DNA of 64,000 nucleotides from Chamaecyparis obtusa (Eukaryota > Streptophyta > Pinopsida > Cupressales > Cupressaceae). The stretch is taken from positions 374,463-438,462 of the forward strand of contig BSBK01001877.1 of the NCBI GenBank assembly GCA_027943335.1. Reading direction: 5' to 3'. The translations under genes and the position numbers were made by a program. Below the pieces are notes generated by a model. The model saw only the letters and a program-made list of their open reading frames with translations. It searched no databases and had not been told where the DNA came from. This document shows, one piece after another, positions 12,928 through 26,912 of this stretch; the stretch's first letter is position 1, and every line of letters starts with the position of its first letter.

Positions 12928-13418
12928 CATTGGTGTAATTAAGTATTTACTAATTACACTTTACTTAAGTTTACTTAGGATAATACATTTTCATATTAGT
13001 TGTCATTGAGACACCTAGGAGTTTTCATTTCATTTTAGCACATGGTTTGGAGAAATTCCACTTTAGATGGTGATAGTTGTCATCTCATGCCTCTTTGTTT
13101 GTGAGATCCACCTTTAGTTCTCTTAACACATTATCATCCTCTCATTATTGCACATATTATACATACTTTGATGTACAATGGAGGATGATCCACCTTTGGT
13201 GGACATGTAATTTCACCTAGTGTGGTTGATAGCTTATCATCTCCATATCATGTAGTCTTATTCACTTTGCCTATATATTCAAGCACTCCTAATTTGTATT
13301 CATCCATTATCATTTGATCATTATTGAGATATTCATTTGATCATCTTATCTCTCTTGTGCTATCTCTTGAGCTTCTAGATCTTCACATTTTATTCTTTTC
13401 CTTAGGCAAATTCTTACA
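12928..13418 (+). repeat. Left LTR of the old copia element
   Basis: 491 bp, ending TTCTTACA directly before the primer site. Its first two bases are CA where the right LTR has the canonical TG; both are transitions. Confidence 0.9.
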
Positions 13419-13431
13419 TGGTATCAGAGCC
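13419..13431 (+). other. Primer binding site, initiator tRNA-Met type
   Basis: TGGTATCAGAGCC immediately follows the left LTR, as in most plant copia elements. Confidence 0.93.
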
Positions 13432-14344
13432 ATAGAAGATTTCATTGCATAGCCATTGAAGAGAAATTTACTTCATCTTTTGGAAGGCCACGATTTAGAT
13501 TTGGAGGAGAAACAACTTGCGGGAGCATCTAGAGAAATATCTAACCTTGTCATTGTGTTCAGGTGGTCATTTCCATTAATTTTGACATAAATTTGCCTAC
13601 CTTGGGAAAAATTCAAATTTGAGGCAAAAATTTTTTTAAATTGGACTTGGGTAGTCTGATATGTAGTACACTATATATTTTCAATTTTTTTTAAAAAAAT
13701 TTGGATTAATTTTTTGATCTAGTTTTAGTTGCATTATTTTAGGCAAAATTTTGGGGTTGTTTTTAGGGTCCCCACCCCTATTATTTGTCAGACTAGTATT
13801 GCAATCTTTAGGCAATAGGGTACGAGGACTGAGTTGTCAGTCAATAGATATTATGTACAACCGTACAAATTGACAGGAAGTGAAAGCAAGCACATTGATC
13901 AGTCAGAAGTCCAAGTCATAAGCCCAGCAAGCTTCTTCACTTTTTAGATAGCTGAGTATTATTTATAAAAGACCAAGTAAACTCCCCCACACCCCTTGTG
14001 GGATGAAACACCGTGACCACTTCAAAATTCAGCTCATAACATCACAAATCAAACTTAGTCCACTCACACCAAGCTCAGCCTGACATTAGAATCATCTTGA
14101 AACACACTGACCAATTCACATAGGCCGACTACCAAGTGACCAAAATGACTCAAGATCAAGCTTAGCAATAGCATCTCAGCCAAACAAATCAAAGCTTGAG
14201 CTCTTTGCCTTTATATGCAGGTGGTGAGGCTTTTAAACAATGCAAAGCCCCCCATTACAGTGAATGTGGGATTAAAATCCCACATCCCTTGCCCCCAAAT
14301 CACCGCCCACTTCCACGCCACCAAGCCCACCACCTCTGTTAGTG
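13432..14344 (+). other. Copia leader, first part
   Basis: Non-coding leader between primer site and gag; it resumes at 27417. A TATA-like CTGCATATAAAGG reads on the minus strand at about 14208-14220, but no transcript can be inferred. Confidence 0.55.
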
Positions 14345-14974
14345 CACTAGTACATTTCACATAGTTTTTCTACCGAATTTTTTGACCATGAAATAAAAGG
14401 GTTTTGGTTGGTCGAATTATAAAAGAAAAAAAATTATTTTTTTAAACCCATGCTCGTGTTAGTCAAAAGTTTGACAACTACCAAGTTATTCGAAAGTTTG
14501 ATGAACACGAGCATTACTTAAAAAATGAAAAGAATTCATTTCTCATTTCATTATCACCACGGAAAATTTTTTGAAGGGGTAGTGCGTGAAACCTCATTGG
14601 CCAGGGCGGACTCGGCACTGCAATTTTTACCTGGACTTGGGCCTTTGATCTTCGAGCTTGGTTTTGGAAACTTGGCTTTTCCTCTCCTTATCAAATATTG
14701 GAAGCTCATTGAGGTAGGGATTGTGTCATTATCTCCTCTGCATTTTCATAGAATACCATCATGTATTTCGAGGGCACTTCTTACTGTGATACTCATTACT
14801 CCATGATCTGTTGTGTCCATGGCATTGAGTTCATTTCTTTGGATGATTTGATTATGGAATTTGTTGTGTTAGTGAACTAGGGCATCATGTTAATGTGTGT
14901 TTGTTGGATTCTCTGGTTACCCATGAGCTAGTGTATCCATTTATACGAGCTAAGGTATCATTGATTATTTCCTA

Positions 14975-15710
14975 CCAAAATGTAGGACTATAGACAAGGC
15001 AATTGAACTCTTTGAAAAAATTCATCAAAGACATGTGGCATCATGGAATGCCATGATAGTGAAACAATGCTAGTCAACCGATAATAAAATGATTTTAGTC
15101 GTGTCTATTCATATTGGTATTAATAGACAGTGGCTATGCAACCATGAAAATCATTATGCATATGAAGGGGAAATAATTAGTTTTTTTTTTCAAATGTTTG
15201 CAAAAAGCTATATAAAGTCAAAAGTTTTCATGGTTGGATAGCCACTACCATATTATTAACCATTGTGTGGGCTGGGAAAGACTTACCAGTGCCATATAAT
15301 TGATAGGAAATAATCAATGATACCCTAGCATACATGTCTACTAGGGCAGTTTCAACTACAACATCTGACAAAATTCTTTTATCTTTCATGCTTTGATGGA
15401 TGTCCACACCCTCTTCCAAAACTCCCATTTTGGCATAGGCAGGGAGGATGTTGTCAAGCATTGTAGATATCAGCTTTACATCTGCCAATTGTATTTGTTT
15501 GAAAGTTTCTAAAGCCTTTTCAAGGAAGCCATTTTCTGCATATCCTACAATCATCCATGAAACCACATTTCATTGAGGCATTCTATTAAACAACGCATGG
15601 GCCTTGTCTATTCTTCCACATTTGGCATACATGTCTACCAAAGCATTTCCAACCATAATGTCTGAAATAAAATCTTTTGAAGTTGTTAATCCCTGTGGTA
15701 TACACTTGAT
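14975..15710 (-). pseudogene. PPR-repeat protein fragment, broken by a 370-bp inversion
   Basis: On the minus strand, 15710 to 15325 encodes pentatricopeptide repeats of the plant organelle-RNA type: VGNALVDMYAKCGRIDKA, then NVVSWMIVGYAENGFLEKAL, then ETALVDMYA. A TGA replaces the expected Arg codon in MPQ-NVVSW at about 15575. The next PPR block, CRTIDKAIELFEKI...HVASWNAMI, is on the plus strand at 14975-15067. A perfect 21-base inverted repeat (14954-14974 and 15304-15324) bounds the flipped segment. Re-inverting it restores the order DMYA then CRTIDKA. PPR proteins act in organelle RNA editing, splicing or stability; this copy cannot. Confidence 0.85.
15129..15246. repeat. Small foldback inside the PPR fragment
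   Basis: 22-base arms at 15129-15150 and 15225-15246 match with one mismatch, and weaker pairing extends outward to about 15113 and 15262. This looks like a MITE-sized foldback; no target duplication was identified. Confidence 0.6.
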
Positions 15711-15719
15711 TTTTAAGTG

Positions 15720-18260
15720 ACATTTATTACATTTATCATATAGTATATTTGTTAATACTTACACCTTTGAAACTGACATTGATGGAAAATTAAGCTGCAT
15801 AACAGAAGCCCAATTATTTGGAGTAGTAAATTGTGTCAAGTGGATTGCTATTTTTTTAATAGACTGTTGACTATTCATTATTTATATAAGTGTTGATTTT
15901 TTATATAAATCTCTGCACTGCTTAGAGGCAATAACAATTTTTGATTCAAATCTTGATAATTCTTGTACCTCATATGAAGCCATCTTTCATTTCAATTAGG
16001 CTCATTTCATTTTTGATACTTCACAATAGACTGAAGATGTTTATCTCTACACAACTATCTATAGTATATAGTTTAAGCTTTAACCATGGAGTCTAGACAC
16101 TTACAAAATAATACCAAATTTATTCACACACAAAAAATTATTAACTGCCACAATTAATTTTCTTGATGCATGTGATCTTCCATTACATTTGCTATCCAAA
16201 ATATGTGGTTTCTTCTCCACTTCACCTATCATGCATCTATGTTACTTGAATTTTCAGAAACTTAACATATGTATCAATTGTGGCCCTCATAAATTTCTGG
16301 TAAGGGATTCCTACATATCAAAAATAATCCATAATTCTCTACTTAAGCTACACATAGATGACTTAAACTGTATGTACCTTAAATGTAATAGCATAAATAT
16401 TTGTATATCCTTGAATCAACTATATATATTGCATTAGCTTAAGCATTATAAGTGCTAAACTTTGAAAAATAATTTTACATCTACACTTTAACTGAATATT
16501 GTCTTTCCTGTTGATTACCACTCACCCACTACATATTATAGGTCTTTGCATAACTTTCATATTTTGTAGCTACTTCACAAATTTGATTAATAAGACTTAA
16601 ATAAACTTGGACTCCATGCCAATGTTATGTTATTATAAACAAAAACAACTAGTGGTATTTTACAAATGGCATAGATAAACAAGGATTGTGTATGAACCTA
16701 ATATTGCACTATATAATTCCTTATAGAAGGATAGCACCACAACTAGTGATCTAAGATCTAAATTTGATCAAATTATCTGCATCTTTTTTAATCACTAAAT
16801 TGATATAAATATCTCTCTTACAATAATCTCTCTTACATATCTCCTACTTATGGATTTAAATATCATGTCAAAGATGTTAGTCATAGTCCAAACATAAACC
16901 CCTTATTTATTCAATAATGGAAAAGAGTCAAAAATTATTCTCAATATTGCATCCAAGTGAGGAATCATTTTTTAAGTGAGCACATTAATTTTAATACTAT
17001 ACAAACATCAAATAATTTATGTAGACATTATACTTGCGAGAATACAACCCCTAATCATATAGTCCTAACAAGCTCAAGTTGTGCATCTTACTCTACTATT
17101 TGTGTTAGATGATGTTTATTGCATGATTTTCATCTTTCACCTTCTAGTGGTCATTTGTTAGAATATATCACATATATTCATCTTAGCATGATGCTGATAT
17201 GCCATTTTAGATGTTGATGATATCCTTTGGATAACTGTAAATTATCATTTGATGCTCAACATAAAGAGTTGACCCAATTAATGTTCAAGGTACTAGTCAT
17301 TTACATGGGATCCAAGTCCCCATGATAAAGAAATGATGTCTTGAACATAATGTTCTAGTTTTTTAAGCTCCGTGTTCTCAGAATTTAGAATTTGAGAATT
17401 GTGAGGTACATATATAATGTCTCACCTATATGTCAACATAAATAGACACATGGCTTGGAAACACATGAAGAATAAGAGCGATATGGAGATCTCTTATGAT
17501 AAAATAATTTTATTATAATCCTTGTGAATGAGTAACTTAAAATGAAATTCAATTATATTAATAATTATTGTATCTTAATAAATAGATGATACATTTGGTT
17601 AAGAAGAACATGCATACCACTCCCAACAAGATAATAGGTTTACTCGGTGACACACCTCATTATATATATATATTTTAAGAAATAATCCATTTTGATCAAC
17701 CAAATAATAACCATACATTAGATTTTGTACTTGATGAAAATAAACTTACACCAAGATGTCATCATATAGACTTTTTATAATTAAAAAAAAAACCATACTC
17801 TCATAATTTTCTTCAAGTAAATGTTTAAAATCTAAACCTCTTTCCTATGATACATATTATTCATGTGATTATTTTGACCTCCTACATTTTCTATGATAAA
17901 TAATTATTTTGATTCTGTCTTCAATAGTTAAGATTTTATATACTAGCAATTTGGTTATAGAAAAAGATAAGAGGAGGCCTGAATATATAGATAGCACAAG
18001 GCACCGAATTTGAAATGTAAGAGGGTATTGCAAGTCCTCTTAATAATAATAAATTTCTTTACCTTCTACCCATGCAAGAAATGTCATATTCTTTGGCATA
18101 AATACATTAACAATTACTTCAACAACTATAGAAGCTCCTCTATAGTATCCCAAACATTTGTTATTGTTTGATTGATGCATTTTACAAGAAGTATATTATA
18201 ATTACGTAAAGGTGGCAGCAAGAATTCTTTCCTTTAATGGGGAGGACAAACCTAGAATTT
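15720..18260. other. CACTA-1 interior, nothing recognised
   Basis: AT-rich sequence with no open frame beyond about 80 codons and no domain, LTR end or RNA gene that I can support. Confidence 0.5.
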
Positions 18261-18268
18261 TGGTAGAG

Positions 18269-18838
18269 TCATTTTTTATACATTTGTACATCAAAGTCTT
18301 TAGGAAGAAAGTTACATGATTTCAGTTTTGCTATCATCTTGTCCCAAGAGACAATCTTTGGCTTACCTCTTCTCCTTCTGTCTGCCTCCTCATGATCCCA
18401 CCATAGGAGTGCATGCCCTTTGATTTTTGTTTTTTCCAATCTGACCCTTTGATCTCCCGGTACCTCTTCACCTTCAAAGTATGCATCCATTGATTCAATC
18501 TAGTCCAAAAGTTCTTCTTTTTTCAGAATTCCATCATACATAGGGATATCTCCCCTCACCTTATGCTTCTCATTCTTCATAGCCTTGAATATCCTGATTG
18601 TCCTCTGCTCTTTAGGATCTATTTGTTCCTCTTCTTCCACTCCTTCCACTTCCTTATGGGTTTCTTTCTCTTCTTCACTATCAACACCTTCATCTGTTGC
18701 TCTTCTTTGATTGGATTCTAGTGCTTCAAGCCTGGCCAAAAGTGCATTGTAAGATTCCTGCAACCTTGTGTTCTTCTCCTTCAACTCTTGGACCTCCCTG
18801 GCAGTACTTGCATTCCTTGGAGGCATTTTCACAAACAA
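18269..18838 (-). pseudogene. Ty3/gypsy gag fragment
   Basis: Starting near 18826 on the minus strand (MPPRNASTAREVQELKEKN), the reading has a coiled-coil start, an acidic stretch, then a retrotrans_gag core: YFEGEEVPGDQRVRLEKTKI, HALLWWDH and SWDKMIAKL. One in-frame stop (TAG, about 18500) separates two open parts. The reading ends soon after YKK; knuckle, protease, RT and integrase are absent. A minus-strand TGGTGCC primer-like site (about 18881-18887) and an LTR edge follow on the upstream side. Confidence 0.8.
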
Positions 18839-18888
18839 TAGTCAAAATTCTTTAGCAAAGTGTTCCTCTATCCCTCTAAGGCACCATT

Positions 18889-19371
18889 TGTTTTAGATAA
18901 TTTAATTTTAACTTTGGTTGTGTTAACAGAACTTTGTTGACTTTATTTTGTAGTTATTTAACATGAGAGTTTGTAGATTAATAGGAGTTCATAGATATTA
19001 GTGTGCCATAGTTTCCCATCTATAACTAGTGAGATGCACATAACTCATGTACCTCATGCTAGTGTGCTTGGATACCTTGTATACACTATTTTTCATTAGA
19101 CTAGACATTATCCAAATAGTGAGTATTTATATAAAGTGCTATAACACACATGCAGTCCTCCTTTTACACCAATTAATAACAGTGACAACTCTTGCAAGTG
19201 GTTGGATAATGTCTAGTCTAATCCAAGCACACTAGCATGAGGTACATGAGTTATGTTCATCTCACTAGATATAGATGGGCATTAATTCTCAATTGAATGA
19301 TATGTTCCCATAAAAATGTGAACTCCTAGTAATCTACAAACTCTCATGTTAAACAACTACAAAATAAAGTC
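18889..19371. repeat. LTR-derived inverted duplication
   Basis: The segment next to the gag fragment starts TGTTTTAG, the end of a minus-strand LTR. Arms 18939-19115 and 19202-19371 are inverted copies about 170 bases long, separated by an ~85-base loop. The right arm has small indels relative to the left. Confidence 0.78.
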
Positions 19372-19532
19372 ATTTCTTTGTTGTAAACATGCCATTGGTT
19401 CAGTTTTGTAATTTTTTTTTTGTGTTAAATGCATTTAAAATAAAGGTCTAATTTTGTAGACTGCTGATGCAGAGCCCGAGCTACTATCACCTTAAATAGG
19501 CCAACTCAACTTAAGGATTCAACAAGAAACTT

Positions 19533-19815
19533 AAATGGAATACACCAAGAAGTACCAAATGATGAATGCTCAATTGTTGTAATGGCAAAGCAATATCAGA
19601 ACTGCCCATTTCTAGAACTTGATTTTTCTATAGTCCTAATGATTTTTCTTATTTCTTGAACATTGTTGACATACTTAAATGGAATACACAATACCAAATG
19701 ATGAATACTCAATTGTTGTAATGGCAAAGCATCAGAATCATCCATTTCTAAAATTTGATTTTGTATAGTCTTAATTATTTTTCTATAGTCCTAATGATTT
19801 TGAAAATTGTTGACA
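19533..19815 (+). repeat. Tandem duplication, about 140 bp x 2
   Basis: Units start ACTTAAATGGAATACAC near 19529 and 19672 and run through CAATTGTTGTAATGGCAAAG to ATTGTTGACA, with small indels. Confidence 0.75.
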
Positions 19816-20241
19816 AAGAGTGTTTCTTTTTTTAATTATAGTATAAATGATTTTTCTATAGTCATAATGATTTTTCTTATTTCTTGTCTTTTTTCCCTTT
19901 TTGATTTCCTATGTCTATGCTTCATGATAGGATTTTGTCACCTTCTTTTGATGGTATATTTCATTCACTCTATGTGGAATACTATTTTGTTCACTATTTT
20001 ATTTTAGCTTGATATTTCTTTCAATTTTCATATACACAGAGACTACACATGTTGATAAAACAATGAGGTATTTGATTTAGGTTTAATTTTCATTATTGTA
20101 AATGGTTAATATTTCTAATGGTACTCCTTGGTGTTTTCCATATAAAAATAATCATATAAAAGAAATAAATGTAGTAATGATGGTGCACACATTTTCAAGA
20201 GTTTTCCCACCAATACAAGCGTAAATAACGCATTGAATGTA

Positions 20242-20362
20242 ATCTATGAACACTACGTGGTATGAAGTCTCGCTGAAGTTTGAAATACAAGAGCAGGTGA
20301 CATGGATCTCCCACATGATAGAGGCTGTGGGGATACTCCTCCCACCCATTCATCAGCAATGG
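20242..20362 (+). pseudogene. Coding-like fragment (NTTWYEVSLKFE), shared with CACTA-2
   Basis: An open stretch reads MNTTWYEVSLKFEIQEQV and continues for about 40 codons to TGA. Its first 37 bases are identical to 49909-49945 in CACTA-2. The WYEVSLKLE pattern vaguely resembles SAWADEE/Agenet-type domains, but I cannot name the gene. No donor or acceptor was assigned. Confidence 0.4.
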
Positions 20363-20642
20363 TGAACCTTATTGAAATTGTACAAAATAGATAGTTGAAA
20401 AATGTTATATTATTATGTTATTTTATTTAGGGTTTTGGAGTTATTATGATAGTTTTATTGATATTCTTGACACAATTTGATGTTCAAGATAGGGGAAAAG
20501 CACTTGCAACAATAGAGGCAATAGCTATAGATAGAGATGAGGATATCCCAGAAATCTCTAATCTAATAAATATGTTGAAGGAAAAACTAAAAAGAGTCAA
20601 TACATAAATTATTAGCAAAAGAAAATTTTAGAAAGTCTCAGA

Positions 20643-20850
20643 AAAAGCTGCCAAACATCTTAAGACGGTGAGGGACTCATATAGGAGTCTCATCTAGAAC
20701 CCAAAGTATGAGCGTCCTCCCTTTATTCCAGTGAGGGATTGGAATGAGTTCATTTTAGATGCAAAGGAGAAAGGGGATACTCAAAGAGGAATTACACTAG
20801 AAAATGAGAGAAGAAGGTATGCAATAGTATTAACTACTAGTAGAATGTAA
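20643..20850 (+). pseudogene. Possible plant transposase (Transposase_24-like) fragment
   Basis: The reading AAKHLKTVRDSYRSLI, stop, then PPFIPVRDWNEFI and ENERRRYAI has the arrangement of basic and Trp-Asn residues seen in the accessory proteins of plant CACTA elements. The match is from memory of the family pattern only and has one internal stop. Its position inside CACTA-1 fits. Confidence 0.3.
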
Positions 20851-20964
20851 TAATGCACTAATTAGTGATTTAATTTATATCTATATCATGTAACATATTT
20901 CAAAGTTTTCATAGGTTGCAGGACACATAAAAGGCAATAAAGCCCACACTGCAAAAGATTTCAC

Positions 20965-21200
20965 AATAGCTGACAAACATAATTGTAGGTCATGATGCCT
21001 ACGATTATGTTTCTTAGTTGTTGTGTCCCAGGACCCCTTATGATCCTTTATGATCCCTAATAATACATCTTAGAGATCTTAAAATGTTGTAAAGGGTCAT
21101 AAGAGGCTCCTAGGAGGAGCTAGATGAGCTTCCACCTTCACGTGGTTGGCCTTGTTAAGTAGAAATGTTAAACTATTCTCGAAATAAAGAGAAGCTCAAT
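20965..21200. repeat. Repeat block shared with CACTA-2 (58110-58370) and 22640-22715
   Basis: The order matches in both elements: CTCAGCTGTTGTGTCC-like start, GGGTCATAAGAGGCTCC, GATGAGCTTCCACCTTCA, then GAAGCTCAATAATTTAA. A third, partial copy lies at 22640-22715. A short hairpin at about 20985-21045 is the collapsed form of the long palindrome in CACTA-2. Confidence 0.8.
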
Positions 21201-21331
21201 AATTTAATAAAGGGATTAAGAAGGGATTCCATTCCGGTGTGGGAGTTGTATTTAGATAGGGCATCCTGGTAGAAAGATGTCTCACACCATCATTATACAA
21301 TGGAGAAGAAGTTGAAGCAACAAAAGATTTT

Positions 21332-21919
21332 TTGGAGAGCCATGTTTTGGCACCAGCCATGTAGTACAAGCACTAGAATTGAGTTTTTTGACACGGGCTA
21401 GGAAATTTTTGTATATCAACATGTGATAGAGTTTGGGGATTTTTTAGTATTTAAATACATCTATGGGATGTATTTTAGAGTTTGGGTATATGGGAAGAAT
21501 GAATGTGAAAAAGATATTTCTATTTTTCATTGTCACAAGATCCAGAGTGATTTTGAGTCATAGAGGAAATGCCCTAATCCTTCAAAAAGTTCTATTTTGA
21601 CAAGTTCTGATCACTTGAGGGAGAGAAAATTATCTGTTGATCAGAACTCATCAAAATAGCACTTTTTGAAGGATTAGGACATTTCCTCTGTGACTCAAAA
21701 TCACTCTAGATCTTCTCAAAATGAAAAATACAAATATCTTTTTCACAGCCATTCTTCCCATATATCTGAACTCTAAAATACATCCCACAAATGTATTTAA
21801 ATACTAAAAAATCCCCAAACTCTATCGCATGTTGATATACAAAAATTTCCCATCCCGTGCCTAAAAACTCAATTCTAGTGCTTGTACTAGATGACTGGTG
21901 CCAAAATAGGGCTCTCCCA
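21332..21919. pseudogene. B3 DNA-binding-domain fragment as an inverted repeat
   Basis: Arms 21332-21613 (sense on plus) and 21638-21919 (sense on minus) are inverted copies with a 24-base spacer. Both encode the C-terminal half of a plant B3 domain: EIFVYQHAIEFGDFLVFKY, then MYFRV and YGKNGCEKDI. B3 domains bind DNA in plant transcription factors such as the REM group. The left arm has a stop (TAG in place of Trp at TG-EIF), and neither has the N-terminal half. A transcript would fold into a stem of about 280 bp. Confidence 0.82.
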
Positions 21920-23226
21920 ATCACTGACTGTGACCCGCTAGCAACAAGAAATAGAATGAGTGTGGACACCTAAAGATAAATATCAAATAGGGGAAAAGCA
22001 CCTGCAACAATAGAGGCAATAGTTGTAGATACAAATGAGGATATCCCAAAAATCCCTAATATATTAAATACAGTTAAGAAAAAAGTAAAAAGAGTAATGA
22101 TGCAAATCCAATCGAGGATCAAATGCTAAAGAGGATAGATGAATTGATGGCATGAGCATGTCATTTTGAATTGAAGTAAGAAGTAATGAATCTTTAGTTA
22201 TAACAAAAGTTCAATAAAGGTTTATATTTTATACTCTTTTATGTCGTGAACTAAAATATGTATGTGTTCTTGCTATAGGATTTTTCGCTTGCTAAATTAC
22301 TTGGTCATGGACATCACAGTGAGGCCAGTAGTAGCATCATGCAAAATAGTAATAATTTCTGCATTGACTCTTCTTTAGTTTTTTCTTCACCATATTTATT
22401 ATATTAGGGATTTTTGTGATATCCTCATCAGTTAATTATAGTATATGTCATGTTAATGAATATTGTTATGTGTTAATGAATTCTTGATTAGTGTTGCCTA
22501 TTAATGAATGTTATATCATATTAATGGATGTTATGTGATTGTATTGATTGAATGTTATAGTTCATAAATGGATGAATGAAGTGTGTAATTAGATGTTAAT
22601 GGGGAATTTAGATTGATGTTAGGGGGAGGGGGGGGTGAGGCTAGATGAGCTTCTACCTTCATGTGGTCGGCCTTGTTAAGTAGAGAATATTAAAGTATTC
22701 TCGAAACCAAGTGAAGCTCAAACTAACATACCTTCATTATTTAATCAATTTCATTCATTCTATATCTTTGCTCATAAGTGCATTTTGAATGTGTCATTGT
22801 TAGGCAACTATCAAATAAAAAACTAGAAGGGCCAATAGTCAACTTCTCATTGTCATTGTTTGGCATGATTCGACTTCATTTTGTGTAAGTATTCTCGTAT
22901 TGAATGCGTCAACCTCTCTTGGCCTAATGTGGATTATTTCATTGGTTTTTGTTTTTGAGTAGGTGAAGTGTTAATTAGTTCCTATCTTCTATTCTTAATT
23001 CATTCAAATTGCATGAGGGCCTAACAGATATACTCAACATAGAATTGATTGCTAGTCTGGGCAATTGAGCACACTAAGTCTTTGGCTTGAGAGAAAGAGT
23101 TGGGTAATGTTGTTTCTAGAGACTTGTGCAATTGTCCTCAGTGGCCTCTTTTTTTTTAAACATGTATTTTTATATATATGTAGTGTCCATGTTTTTTTTT
23201 AATACAGATTCTTTTTGTGTATATGC

Positions 23227-24192
23227 TGTTGGAAACAATTGTCTGAAGGAAATTGCTACTCAAATTATGTATTGTCTTTGATGTCACACAATGTCATAAT
23301 CCGTAGTATTCAGTACCTACCGAGCTCATTCGATCTGCCTGGCATTAAAAATTAGTGCTTACCGAGTCCACTCGGTTATCAAAGAAAAATCAGTGTTTAC
23401 TGAGTTCAGTCGGTTGTCGAAGAAAAGTTAGCATTTACTGAGTTCAGTCGGTTGTCGAAGAAAAGTTAGCATTTACTGAGTTCAGTCAGTTGTCGAAGAA
23501 AAGATAGCATCTACCGAGTTCAGTCAGTTTTTGAAGAAAAAGGATTATCAGTGTTTACTGAGTTCCCTCGGTCTCTGAAAGATTGTAGAAAGTTATGGTC
23601 ACCGAGCATTGTCGGCCCTTGAAGGATCTTTGCAAATAAAGTTTGCTTAATTCAGCCGACTGTTATACTAAGTAATGTCGATTTGACAAATCTAAAATCA
23701 TATAAATAAAAGGTCAAATGTGAAAAATAAATAAGAAATATAGCAGAAGATATATAGAAGAAAGACAGGAAAGGTGTGTGCGAAATTGTGAAGGATGACC
23801 AGATATCCTTGAGGAGCAGCAGAGATATATTTGATCAGGAAGGATCACACTTATGCAGAATAGAGATCTGTACCGGGCATCACTTCAAAAAAGTGAAAAT
23901 CAGTATCTAGATACATTGGTGGTTTTTCCCATTTTGGGTTTCCACGTTAAATCTTGTGTCTCTTGTGTTCTTAATTTCTATCTTAATCATATACAAGTGC
24001 TGATGAATATCTAAAAGATAATTTTTCTAGTACTTTCTGCATCTTCAAAGTTACTGCAATCTATTTACCGAGTGTTAAACAGATAATATTCATTAAGATA
24101 TCCTAAGGGATCTGGAAAGAAATAATTGTGAAGTGTTTTATGGTTGACTGATTCACCCCCCCCCTCTCAGTCACTTCATCCATATTCCATCA
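23227..24192 (+). repeat. Solo LTR, copia-like
   Basis: 966 bp from TGTTGGAAAC to ATTCCATCA, flanked by TATGC on both sides (23222-23226 and 24193-24197). The 3' end has the ATTCACCCCCCCCC-CTCTCAGTC signature common in copia LTRs. No primer site or internal sequence follows. About six units of a ~38-bp repeat with ACTGAGTTCAGTCGGTTGTC lie at 23315-23560. LTR-LTR recombination is the usual origin. Confidence 0.87.
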
Positions 24193-24199
24193 TATGCTA

Positions 24200-25000
24200 G
24201 TGCTATGGAACCTAAATACACAATTATAAATGTAATAGATAATGTCTTCGATGAAGGAATTGATGTACCACATGTAAACCAAAATCCATGCTTAATGTCA
24301 TTTTGTGCAAAATGAGTTTGTCTATTAGCATATCAGATTTTGTTACACCATTCATGATTGTAATGTTTATGTTAAGTATTGATGCAATTTTCTAAAGTAG
24401 AAAGTTCTATTGTCATTGTTTTTTTTCTAGTGGTTCTGAGGAGATCAAGAATTATCAAGGAAAGATATTGAATGGAAAGGTAAATTTTTTGAGAGGTTAC
24501 AAATACTGAGTCATCAATCAGGCATACTTTTTTTTAAGTAATCGCTACAAAAATGGTTAAGTTGCAAGTTGCAGGTCTTCATACCATAAGTATTCTCGGC
24601 TTCATTTTGTGTAAGTATTCTCATAAGTATCCACATATCAAAATCCAGTTGTAGGATTGAAAAAAAAGACAAGATAAAAAATTTCATAGGCCCATACAAG
24701 ACACCCACCAAAATATAGACCATCAATTTATAGAACCCTTGCAAGATATCCCAAGGAATGACAGGTAGTGAAAACCAGATAGATAGAAAAAAGAGCATAA
24801 CCATATGCTGCCTCACCTGTTTGAGGTAAGCCAAACTCGGTCCAATTCTCTTAGCAATGGTACATATCTATCCAAGTGCAGCAAACTTCAAAGATTTTCA
24901 ATGATAAAGAGAATCCCCATATTTTAGTGATCTTTATCATATAAAACATTTAGTAGATCTCCATAAAATGGATGCACATCATCTTGGTGAGGGAAATCAT
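24200..25000. other. CACTA-1 interior, unidentified
   Basis: No supported gene. A 106-codon minus-strand frame at 24514-24834 is hydrophobic but has no recognisable domain. Confidence 0.4.
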
Positions 25001-25021
25001 CTTATCAAATACATCCAAAGT

Positions 25022-25680
<659 letters not shown>

Positions 25681-26039
25681 GAATTAGTTGAACTAGACTT
25701 TCTTTGTTGTAGAATTGATTTAGTATAGAATATTTTCCAGTGGGATTTTTTTTTAAAAAGAAAGGTTTTCATAGCATTATCTACCACTTGAGGAAAAGTT
25801 TCCATAGCTAAATTTCCTTGCCACAGTTAATATTTCTCTAAAGACTTACAAGTTAGTAAGTCCTCAGCTAAAGGGCTGATAAACTAAATAAAGTTTCAAA
25901 CATATGAATAGATAAAACTCATAGAAGCAAAAGCCAAAGCCAAATTGAATAGCATTGGCTATTTGTTAGTGGAAGGTCCCTGCTAGAATAGACAGATTTG
26001 TCACTTCATTAAGATGACAATTGTGTACTAAGTTTCCTA

Positions 26040-26815
<776 letters not shown>

Positions 26816-26912
26816 GAGCAGAGAAGATGGATTGCTAGAGCCCAATGCAGTCTGGAAAATAGAATGAGTAGGGACTTGCTGACAACAAGCAGCATAATGA
26901 GTGTGGACATGT

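Noticed and set aside
13786..14362. Possible LTR (TGTCAG to TTTCACA)
   Set aside because: No flanking duplication or primer site; the right edge is the start of CACTA-1 and the rest is copia leader.
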